Shown one piece after another: positions 7,325 to 16,451 of a DNA stretch of 43,799 bases. The translations under genes and the position numbers were made by a program. Below the pieces are notes generated by a model. The model had not been told where the DNA came from. It saw only the letters and a program-made list of their open reading frames with translations, and ran no database searches. The stretch's first letter is position 1. Every line of letters starts with the position of its first letter. This stretch comes from Caulobacteraceae bacterium (GTDB lineage Bacteria; Pseudomonadota; Alphaproteobacteria; Caulobacterales; Caulobacteraceae), in NCBI GenBank assembly GCA_025450315.1, contig JANWHQ010000116.1, positions 1 to 43,799 on the forward strand. The letters are read 5' to 3'.

Positions 7325-8491
7325 TCAGGCCGCCGCCTTGCGGCCCCAAAGCTCCTCGGAAGCAATACGTGCGCCCTCGACCAAGGCCTCGAACTTGGCC
7401 CACATGATCTCCGGGTGCACCCGGCGCAGGGAGTCGACCTGGGCGAAGCCGCAGTCGGCCCCGGCGATCACGTTCTCGCGGCCCACCAGGCGGGCGAAGC
7501 GGACAATGCGGTCGGCGATCAGGCGCGGATGCTCCACGGTGATGATGTGGTGGGTGATCACCCCCGGGATCAGGATCTTGCCGGCGGGCAGGCGGCCGTT
7601 CTCCCACACCCGCCACTCGTGCTCGTGGCGCGGATTGGCCGCCTCGATCGAATAGGCGCCGGCCTTCACCTGCAGGATGAAACCGACCACCTCTTCCAGG
7701 GGCGCGTCGGAGACGTGCGCCAGGTGCCAGGAACCGAAACACAGGTGATAGCGCACCCGGTCCTCGGGGATGCCTTCCAGCGCGTGGTTCAGGGCGTCGA
7801 CCCGCAGCTGGGCCCATTCGCGATAGCGTTCGGGGCTCTTGGAAACCAGGGCGTCGTACATGTTGGCCAGGACGGCGTCGTCCACCTGCACGATCAGTCC
7901 GGCCTTGTGGATGGCCAGGTATTCCTCGCGCAGGGCCTCGGCGATGGCGAAGACATAATCGCGCTCGGTGCCGTAGAATTCGTTGACGCCGTCGTAGGCG
8001 GTCGAGGCCGGCGCCACGGCGGTCATGAAGGCCTCGGTGACCTGCACCCCCTTCAGAGCCTCGGTCAGGGCGTTCACGGCCAGGGCGATGGCCTGGCGGC
8101 CCTCGTAATGGATCGGGCCGACGCAGGCCTCGGTGGGCGAGCCCCGGGCGGCCCTGGGGAAGTCCTCGGCCAGGAACTCGGCGAAGCGCACCCGGTCGCT
8201 GCCCAGCCATTCGACCTCGCGGATCTCGTCGGGGCGCACCTCGAAGCCCGAGATGCGCTTCAGGATGTAGTTGGCCCAGCTCTCCTTGCCGAACTCGCCG
8301 TCGTTGACGATGTCCAGGCCCACCGCGGCCTGTCGGCGCACGATCTCGGCGACCGACTCCCTCAGCTTGTCGGCATAGGCGGCGGGATCGGCGGGCGGGC
8401 CCTTCAGATAGCCGCCCAGGTCGGTCAGCGCCTTCGGCCGCGGCAGGCTGCCCACGTGGGTGGTCAGGATCCGGTCCTGGCTGCGCTTCAT
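7325..8491 (-). CDS. MetE-like (cobalamin-independent methionine synthase family) barrel protein
   Basis: The 388-residue product matches only the C-terminal catalytic barrel of MetE. It starts ILTTHVGSLPRP, the family hallmark. The Zn ligands are visible as H249-x-C251 (YHLCFGSWH), a Glu near 283 (SIEAANPR) and C347 (GADCGF). In full-length MetE this site activates homocysteine thiol for methyl transfer. Stand-alone barrels of this type include epoxyalkane:CoM transferase-like and uncharacterised thiol methyltransferases. I chose ATG 8491 because AAGGAGAGG sits 4 bases before it. It is the first gene of the aromatic operon. A role in handling methyl groups from methoxylated aromatics, or in thiol conjugation, is speculation. 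Confidence 0.82.
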   Translation of the reverse strand: MKRSQDRILTTHVGSLPRPKALTDLGGYLKGPPADPAAYADKLRESVAEIVRRQAAVGLDIVNDGEFGKESWANYILKRISGFEVRPDEIREVEWLGSDRVRFAEFLAEDFPRAARGSPTEACVGPIHYEGRQAIALAVNALTEALKGVQVTEAFMTAVAPASTAYDGVNEFYGTERDYVFAIAEALREEYLAIHKAGLIVQVDDAVLANMYDALVSKSPERYREWAQLRVDALNHALEGIPEDRVRYHLCFGSWHLAHVSDAPLEEVVGFILQVKAGAYSIEAANPRHEHEWRVWENGRLPAGKILIPGVITHHIITVEHPRLIADRIVRFARLVGRENVIAGADCGFAQVDSLRRVHPEIMWAKFEALVEGARIASEELWGRKAAA

Positions 8492-8601
8492 GCGCCTCTC
8501 CTTGCCCAACTGGTCGTCTCTGCGCCCTGGGCCCCGCGCCGCCGAGGTGGCAGATCACGCCTGGCCGAGCAATGCGAGCCCGAGTGCTGGTACTGAGGGC
8601 G

Positions 8602-8617
8602 CCCTGATAGATCAAGG
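8602..8617. promoter_or_regulatory. Near-palindrome in the divergent promoter region (candidate operator)
   Basis: CCCTGATAGATCAAGG is a 16-base near-perfect dyad: arms CCCTGAT and ATCAAGG match at 6 of 7 positions around AG. It lies between the aromatic operon (starting 8491, minus) and the MmyB-type regulator (8748, plus). It is a plausible binding site for a dimeric regulator, perhaps that protein itself. A TTGTCA on the minus strand (8627-8622) lies just upstream of it. Confidence 0.35.
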
Positions 8618-8703
8618 TCCCTGACAATGCCGCGCGCGCCTCGGCGGCGCCTTGGCGATATCGTCCGGGAGCCGACGGAACCGGGCAAACATGCAGCTGC
8701 ACT

Positions 8704-8723
8704 ACTAGTATAAAACTGCTAGT
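8704..8723. promoter_or_regulatory. AT-rich inverted repeat before the MmyB-type regulator (candidate operator/promoter)
   Basis: ACTAG (8704-8708) and CTAGT (8719-8723) form a perfect dyad around the AT-rich core TATAAAACTG, which stands out in this GC-rich DNA and contains a -10-like TATAAA. It ends 24 bases before the regulator's ATG, the right place for autoregulation. Confidence 0.4.
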
Positions 8724-8747
8724 TTCCGTCCCAGGGGAGGACTTGGG

Positions 8748-9599
8748 ATGAACATGACCAGCGCTGCGCAGCGCGCGCAGTTGTCCGAGTTCCTGAAGAG
8801 CTGTCGGGCGCGATTGTCGCCGCAGGTGGTGGGCCTGCCGCCGGGCGGCCGGCGGCGGACGCCGGGCCTGAGGCGCGAGGACGTGGCCGCCCTGGCCGGG
8901 CTTTCGGCCACCTGGTACACCTGGCTCGAGCAGGGCCGCGACGTGCGCGCCTCCGACCGTGTGCTGGAGAGCCTGAGCCGCACCCTGCGCCTCTCCACCG
9001 AGGAGCGGGACTATCTGTTCTCCCTGGCCCAGAACCGCCCTGCCCCGCTGCAGGCGGCCCGGGTGGAAGAGCTGCCCGACACGGTCCGGCGCACGCTCGA
9101 CGCCCTGAACATGCCCGCAGAGGTGATCACGCCGCGCTGGGACGTGATCTACTGGAACGACATGGTGCGTCGCTGCTTCCGCGACTACGCGGCGATGGAG
9201 CCCGAGCGGCGCAACCTGATCCGTATCCTGATGACCAGCCCCGAGTACCAGGAGGATCCGGAGGAGTTCCTGTCCATGGCCCGCCGCATCACCGCCAAGC
9301 TCAGGGTCGACTACAGCCAGGCCGCCGGCGATCCGTCCTTCGACGCCCTGATCGAAGAGATGAGCGAGGTCTCGCCCACCTTCCGCGAACTGTGGCGCAG
9401 CCCCGAGATCCGGACCCGCTCGGAGGGCGTGCACCTGCTGCGCCATCCCCAGCTGGGCGGCATCACCTTCGAGCACACCTCATACGTGGTCGAGGGCGTG
9501 CCCAGCCTGCGCGTGGTGATCTTCGCCCCTCACGACGCCGAAAGCGCCCGCAAGATCGCCCAGATCGGCCGCCAGGCCGAGGGTCCGAAGGCGGCCTGA
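8748..9599 (+). CDS. MmyB-type XRE transcriptional regulator
   Basis: The 283-residue protein has an N-terminal Cro/CI-like helix-turn-helix. It includes R-R-x-x-G-L-R-R-E-D-V-A-x-L-A-G-L-S, the recognition segment WYTWLEQGRDVRASDRVL, and the linker LSRTLRLSTEERDYLFSLA. A C-terminal PAS-like ligand domain follows (about 110-270, with PAEVITPRWDVIYWND near its start). This layout is the MmyB family, known in Streptomyces for methylenomycin control and common in soil bacteria as regulators next to oxidoreductase genes. It is divergent from the aromatic operon, so it probably controls that operon and itself in response to an aromatic or fatty-acid-like ligand. GGGGAGG precedes the ATG. Confidence 0.88.
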   Translation: MNMTSAAQRAQLSEFLKSCRARLSPQVVGLPPGGRRRTPGLRREDVAALAGLSATWYTWLEQGRDVRASDRVLESLSRTLRLSTEERDYLFSLAQNRPAPLQAARVEELPDTVRRTLDALNMPAEVITPRWDVIYWNDMVRRCFRDYAAMEPERRNLIRILMTSPEYQEDPEEFLSMARRITAKLRVDYSQAAGDPSFDALIEEMSEVSPTFRELWRSPEIRTRSEGVHLLRHPQLGGITFEHTSYVVEGVPSLRVVIFAPHDAESARKIAQIGRQAEGPKAA

Positions 9600-9623
9600 G
9601 CGGCGCCCCTGTCCGAGTGACTC

Positions 9624-10118
9624 ATGAACCTTCCTGAGCCGGTGACAATCCGCCCGGCCACGCCGGCCGACCTCGAGGCCCTGGGCCGGCTGGGCGCGCT
9701 GCTGGTGCGAGTGCATCACGAATTCGACCGCGACCGCTTCATCGCGCCGACGCCGCGGACCGAGGGGGGCTATGGAGGTTTCCTCGCCGGGCAACTGAAG
9801 CGGAAGGACGTGGTCGTCCTCGTGGCCGAAGAGGCCGGGGCGGCGATCGGCTACACCTATGCGGCGCTCGAAGGGACCGACTGGCTGACCCTGCGCGGGC
9901 CGGCCGGCGTCATCTACGACCTGATGGTGGACCCGGAGCACCGGCGGCGGGGCGTGGGCCGGCGGCTGCTGGAAGAGACCTTCGCGGCCCTGCAGAATCT
10001 GGGTGCGCGCCAGGTCCTGCTGTCCACCGCCGAGCGGAACGGAGCGGCCCGGCGTCTCTTCGCCAGCGCCGGGTTCCGGCCCACGATGATCGAGATGACG
10101 CGCGAGCTTCCCGGCTAG
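9624..10118 (+). CDS. GNAT family N-acetyltransferase
   Basis: The 164-residue product is a single GNAT domain. It opens PVTIRPATPADLEALGRLGA, and the acetyl-CoA site DLMVDPEHRRRGVGRRLLEE contains the R-R-x-G-V-G-x-x-L motif. The C-terminal end has N-G-A-A-R-R-L-F-x-x-A-G-F. It follows the MmyB-type regulator by 24 bases and may share its transcript. The stop codon TAG (10116-10118) lies inside the terminal repeat CTAGAGCG of the element at 10115-10218, so insertion of that element may have set the present C terminus. The substrate is unknown. Confidence 0.87.
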   Translation: MNLPEPVTIRPATPADLEALGRLGALLVRVHHEFDRDRFIAPTPRTEGGYGGFLAGQLKRKDVVVLVAEEAGAAIGYTYAALEGTDWLTLRGPAGVIYDLMVDPEHRRRGVGRRLLEETFAALQNLGARQVLLSTAERNGAARRLFASAGFRPTMIEMTRELPG

Positions 10119-10218
10119 AGCGCGTTCCGAAAAGTGGGAACCGGTTTTCGGAACAAGACGCGCGCCAATACAAAGACCTGGAGCGGGCGATCCGATTCCA
10201 TCAGATCGCCCGCTCTAG
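10115..10218. repeat. 104-bp intergenic palindromic repeat element with terminal inverted repeats
   Basis: The element is bounded by perfect 8-bp inverted ends, CTAGAGCG (10115-10122) and CGCTCTAG (10211-10218). Inside are two hairpins. The first has 10-bp arms GTTCCGAAAA (10124-10133) and TTTTCGGAAC (10145-10154). The second has 12-bp arms GAGCGGGCGATC (10181-10192) and GATCGCCCGCTC (10204-10215). The phrase GTGGGAACCGGTTTTCGGAA resembles mosaic repeats (RIME-like) spread between genes in Rhizobiales and relatives, as I remember them. It lies between two convergent genes and could stop transcription from both sides, although there is no T run. Confidence 0.8.
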
Positions 10219-10231
10219 GTCCGCGGCGGCC

Positions 10232-10879
10232 TCATGAGCGCGCGGGCGGGGCAAGGAAAGCCGCCTCGGCATAGGCGATGGCGCGGGCGATGGATTCCTC
10301 CACATCGCCGCCATCGCAGTCCCCCTCGGACATCACCGCCAGGCGCTGGTCGTCCCAGTGGGTCATATGCTCGATGCCGAAGGTGAAGTGCAGCCGCCAG
10401 CAGACCTCGGCGTGGCTGAGACCCGGCAGGGCCCGCTCCAGCAGGCGGACCACGCGGCGCAGCTGCCTTACCGTGGCGTCGCCCTCCTCCTTCACTTCCG
10501 GCAGGGTGCTGACCAGGGCGCGGGCCAGGAACTGCATGGTCGCCTGCCGCCCGCTGCCCGGCGCCTTCAGCCGGGCCACCGGGGCGATGACGCCATGGAG
10601 GATCCGTCTGAGATCGGGGCTCGGCTGCGCCTCCAGTTCGGCGAATACCGCCTCGCGCATGGCCCCCAGCTCCGCCAGGCGCGCGCGCAGCAGGGTGCGC
10701 AGCAGCTCCGCCTTGGAGCCGAAGTGGTGGTAGATCACCGAGATGCTGACGTCGGCGGCCGCGGCGATGTCGCGGATCGAGACCGATTCCAGCCCGCGCT
10801 CGCCGAACAGCCGCTCGGCCGCCTCCAGCACCGCCGCCGCCGACGTGCCCGCCTCCGGAAATCCAGCCGCCGGCTTCAC
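10232..10879 (-). CDS. TetR family transcriptional regulator
   Basis: The 215-residue protein begins with a typical TetR DNA-binding domain: AAERLFGERGLESVSIRDIA, then helix-turn-helix AAAADVSISVIYHHFGSKAE at about residues 40-59. The C-terminal ligand and dimer domain (about 75-210) is variable and resembles the group with a TetR_C domain containing LARALVSTLPEV. It is divergent from the tannase/feruloyl esterase gene, and a perfect 18-bp palindrome lies between them. The likely role is repression of the esterase-pobA-SDR group until an aromatic ligand binds. Confidence 0.9.
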   Translation of the reverse strand: MKPAAGFPEAGTSAAAVLEAAERLFGERGLESVSIRDIAAAADVSISVIYHHFGSKAELLRTLLRARLAELGAMREAVFAELEAQPSPDLRRILHGVIAPVARLKAPGSGRQATMQFLARALVSTLPEVKEEGDATVRQLRRVVRLLERALPGLSHAEVCWRLHFTFGIEHMTHWDDQRLAVMSEGDCDGGDVEESIARAIAYAEAAFLAPPARS

Positions 10880-10946
10880 GCGATGCCCCTCATGACACCC
10901 CGATGTCTAGCGCGCCCGCCTCCGGGAACAAGCGTTCGATCTTGCG

Positions 10947-10964
10947 TTGGAACGATCGTTCCAA
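10947..10964. promoter_or_regulatory. Perfect 18-bp palindrome, probable TetR operator
   Basis: TTGGAACGATCGTTCCAA is a perfect palindrome in the 119-bp region between tetR and the tannase gene. On the plus strand it fills the 17-base spacer between a -35-like TTGCGT (10942-10947) and a weak -10-like TTAGGA (10965-10970), so a bound repressor would block that promoter. A partial copy, GGAACAAGCGTTC, lies just upstream at 10925-10937. Confidence 0.65.
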
Positions 10965-10998
10965 TTAGGAACGGCGCAGGGATCGGGAGGGAATCGTC

Positions 10999-13802
<2,804 letters not shown>

Positions 13803-13856
13803 CGTTCGCCCCCCTCGATCCGGCAAGGTCGCCCCGATTCATGGGCGGAGGACGCG

Positions 13857-14615
13857 ATGCAGTTCGATCTCAGGGGCAAGACCGCGCTGGTCACCGGCGC
13901 GGCGTCGGGCATCGGCCTGGCCACCGCCCAGATGCTGGCGCGCTTCGGGGCCAAGGTGGCGCTCAACCATCTGGCCGATGACGAGCGCGGGCCCGAGATG
14001 GTCCAGAAGCTCAAGGCCTCGGGCCGGGACGTCATCGACGCGCCCGGGACCGTGGCCGAGGCCGGAGGCTGCGAGGCGATGGTCGAGCGGGCGGTCGCGG
14101 AGCTGGGGCGGCTGGACCTCCTGGTCAACAACGCCGGCACGCCAGGCGTGCGCGCCCAGATCGCGCCGGCCGAGATGGACAAGATCACCGAAGAGCTCTG
14201 GGAGACGATCCTGCAGACCAACCTGGTCGGGGCCTTCCGCGGCTCGCGGGCCGCGGCGCCCGCGCTGAAGGCGGCCCATGGCGCCATCGTCTCGGTGGCC
14301 TCCATCGCCGGGGTGACCGGCGGCGGCAGCTCGCTGGCCTACGCCGCCTCCAAGGCCGGGCTGATCAACCTGACCAAGAACCTGGCCCGGGGCCTCGGGC
14401 CCGAGGTGCGGGTCAACTGCGTGGCGCCGGGCGCGGTCGACACCTCCTGGCAGATCAAGTGGACCGAGGCCCACCTGCAGGCGGTGACCGAGAGCGCGGT
14501 GCTGAAGCGCCGCTGCACGCCCGAGGACATCGCGGAAGCGATCGTCTTCCTGGGCTGCGGCGCGGCCATGGTGACCGGCCAGACCCTGGTGGTCGACGGC
14601 GGCCTGACGCTCTGA
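13857..14615 (+). CDS. Short-chain dehydrogenase/reductase (SDR)
   Basis: The 252-residue product is a classical SDR. It has TGAASGIG (13-20) for the nucleotide, NNAG (91-94), the catalytic Ser149, and Y162-A-A-S-K166. VNCVAPGAVDT and the closing TGQTLVVDGG are also typical. No acidic residue stands out after the second strand (VALNHLA), so the NAD/NADP preference is unclear. A GGAGGA ribosome site precedes the ATG, 54 bases after pobA. It probably oxidises an alcohol or reduces a carbonyl in the same aromatic pathway, but the substrate cannot be read from the sequence. Confidence 0.9.
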   Translation: MQFDLRGKTALVTGAASGIGLATAQMLARFGAKVALNHLADDERGPEMVQKLKASGRDVIDAPGTVAEAGGCEAMVERAVAELGRLDLLVNNAGTPGVRAQIAPAEMDKITEELWETILQTNLVGAFRGSRAAAPALKAAHGAIVSVASIAGVTGGGSSLAYAASKAGLINLTKNLARGLGPEVRVNCVAPGAVDTSWQIKWTEAHLQAVTESAVLKRRCTPEDIAEAIVFLGCGAAMVTGQTLVVDGGLTL

Positions 14616-14621
14616 CGGCGA

Positions 14622-14647
14622 GGGCGTGCGCGCGGACTCGCACGCCC
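14622..14647. terminator. Hairpin between convergent genes, possible bidirectional terminator
   Basis: GGGCGTGCG (14622-14630) and CGCACGCCC (14639-14647) form a perfect 9-bp stem with an 8-base loop, centred between the ends of the SDR (14615) and the esterase (14662). No T run follows on either strand, so strong intrinsic termination is uncertain. Confidence 0.45.
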
Positions 14648-14661
14648 CGACGTCGTCTCGC

Positions 14662-15747
14662 CTACTTCATCTCCAGGTGCGACTCGAAGAAGGGCAGCAC
14701 CTTGGTCCGGAAGCGCTCGGCGATGGCGCTGGTGTGGGTGCCGGGATAGACCTCGAAGGAGTTGGTGATCCCGAACTCGTCGAGCTGATCGTGCATCACC
14801 TTGGCGTCCTTGGTCAGGCCGTCCTTGTCGCCGCCGTCCGAGGCGATGGCGACGAAGCTCTTCAGCTGCGGCACGTGCGCCGAGACCATCACGATCGGCG
14901 AATTGGCGGCCCAGCGGTCCAGCACGAACTGATCGAGCGCGCCGTCCTTGACCGGGAAGTCGGCGAAGAACGGCGGGTTCCTGGGATCGGGCGACCAGGC
15001 CACCATGGAGGCGACCCCGGCCTTGACCCCGAAATTGCCGTTCGCCGCCTGGTCGACGGTGAGGGCGGCCATCTTCTGGGCCGACTCCAGCGTCTCCTTG
15101 CGGGCCGACATGCAGCAGGCGCTCATGGCGTACATGGCCGCCCACTTCTCGGGGTGGTCCATGGCGATCTTCCAGGTCCCGTAGCCGCCCATCGAGTGGC
15201 CCACCAGGCCGCGGCCCGCGCGCCGGGCGATGGTGCGGTAGTGGCTGTCGATATAGGCGGTGAGGTCGTTGGCGATGAAGGATTCGAAGTCGCCGGTGGT
15301 GGGCGAGTTCGAATACATGCTGCCGCCGAACTTGGTGTCGGTGTCGGGCAGCACGACGATGAACTCGTGGCCCTCCTTGGACGCGCCGAGCATGGTCTCG
15401 GGCACGTGCATGAAGGCGCCGAACCAGTCGCCGGTGATGCCGAAGCCGTGCAGGAAGTAGAGCACCGGATAGCGGCGGTGCGGCGACTTCGCATAGCTGG
15501 GCGGCAGCACCACCTCGACGTCGCGGTCGACGGCGTCGCCCTCAAGATTGCCCTCCAGCGACTTGCCGTGGACCTTGATCATCTGGACCGGGGCGCCCGG
15601 TCCCGTCGGCTTGGGCGCGGGCCCGAAGCCGGGGATCGGCCTGGGCGTCGGCGCGGCGCCGGCGGCGCTCTGGGCCGCGGCGGGCTGGATGGTGAATGTC
15701 AGTGCAAGGGCGAGCCCCAAAAGGCCGCCCGCGAGGCGATGCTTCAT
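14662..15747 (-). CDS. Exported alpha/beta hydrolase esterase (esterase D/tributyrin-esterase-like)
   Basis: The 361-residue product has a signal peptide (hydrophobic 5-22, cleavage after PAAAQ) and a Pro-rich linker, then an alpha/beta-hydrolase domain. The oxyanion segment is LYFLHGFGITGDWFG. The nucleophile elbow is G183-H-S185-M-G-G, and the sequence continues YGTWKIAMDHPEKWAAMYAMSA as in the esterase D/putative esterase group. The later ASDGGDKDGL and YPGTHTSAI supply the probable Asp and His. It should act on small esters in the periplasm or outside. It is divergent from the GFA gene and convergent with the SDR. Formylglutathione hydrolase is less likely because the protein is exported. 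Confidence 0.87.
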   Translation of the reverse strand: MKHRLAGGLLGLALALTFTIQPAAAQSAAGAAPTPRPIPGFGPAPKPTGPGAPVQMIKVHGKSLEGNLEGDAVDRDVEVVLPPSYAKSPHRRYPVLYFLHGFGITGDWFGAFMHVPETMLGASKEGHEFIVVLPDTDTKFGGSMYSNSPTTGDFESFIANDLTAYIDSHYRTIARRAGRGLVGHSMGGYGTWKIAMDHPEKWAAMYAMSACCMSARKETLESAQKMAALTVDQAANGNFGVKAGVASMVAWSPDPRNPPFFADFPVKDGALDQFVLDRWAANSPIVMVSAHVPQLKSFVAIASDGGDKDGLTKDAKVMHDQLDEFGITNSFEVYPGTHTSAIAERFRTKVLPFFESHLEMK

Positions 15748-15804
15748 CGCTACCCTCCCAGGTGTTTTGAGAATGGCTAACCGATCGCGGGACCGGACGC
15801 CACG

Positions 15805-15823
15805 AGATTGTCACTGTCAATCT
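15805..15823. promoter_or_regulatory. Perfect inverted repeat between the esterase and GFA genes (candidate operator)
   Basis: AGATTG (15805-15810) and CAATCT (15818-15823) are perfect inverted copies around TCACTGT. On the minus strand the dyad contains TTGACA (15820-15815), a good -35 for the esterase gene, although no clear -10 follows. No regulator gene is adjacent. Confidence 0.35.
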
Positions 15824-15909
15824 TCATGGCCCCGCCAAATCGGCCCCTCGCCGCCGGCGCGCGGCTGTGACAGGTTCGGGCGGGGACGCTCAGACAGGGG
15901 AACGCGACG

Positions 15910-16311
15910 ATGAGGCTCGAAGGCGGATGCTATTGCGGCCAGGTGCGCTACGTGGCCGAGGGCGATCCGGTGCTGCAGGCCCAGTGCCACTGCCGCGAGT
16001 GCCAGTACCTCACCGGCGGCTCGCCGAACGTCTTCATCGCCATGCCGATCCCGGGCTTCTCCTACGTGAAGGGCGAGCCCAAAGGCTTCGCCCGCAGCGA
16101 CCTGGAGCACCCGGTCACCCGCGAGTTCTGCGCCAATTGCGGCACGCACCTGACCACCCGGCCGCCGGGCTTCCCGGCGGTGATCGTCAAGGTCGGCACG
16201 CTTGACGACCCCAGCGTCTTCGAACCGGCCATGGCCATCTTCACCCGCGACACCCAGCCGTTCCACCAGATCGCCGAAGGCCTGGCGACTTTCGATGGCC
16301 TGCCCGGCTGA
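15910..16311 (+). CDS. GFA family (Mss4-like, zinc-binding) protein
   Basis: The 133-residue product is a compact Mss4-like fold with two zinc sites of the GFA family. It shows C7-Y-C9 in GGCYCGQVRY, C26-H-C28-x-x-C31 in QCHCRECQ, and C74-x-x-C77 in FCANCGTHL. The family was named for glutathione-dependent formaldehyde activation, but most members, probably including this one, have no proven reaction. It would be cytoplasmic. GGGGAAC lies before the ATG. It stands alone between the esterase and the PQQ dehydrogenase. Confidence 0.9.
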   Translation: MRLEGGCYCGQVRYVAEGDPVLQAQCHCRECQYLTGGSPNVFIAMPIPGFSYVKGEPKGFARSDLEHPVTREFCANCGTHLTTRPPGFPAVIVKVGTLDDPSVFEPAMAIFTRDTQPFHQIAEGLATFDGLPG

Positions 16312-16451
16312 CGGCTCCGCGGCCGGCCGGAATAGTTTTGTCTTATAACCAATTGCCGCCGCCAAGGGGAGCTACTAGGGTCGCCTCGAAGCCAGGGAGC
16401 CTTGCCGTCTCGCCTGCGCCAAAACACACATCGTCCAGGGAGGACGCCGCG

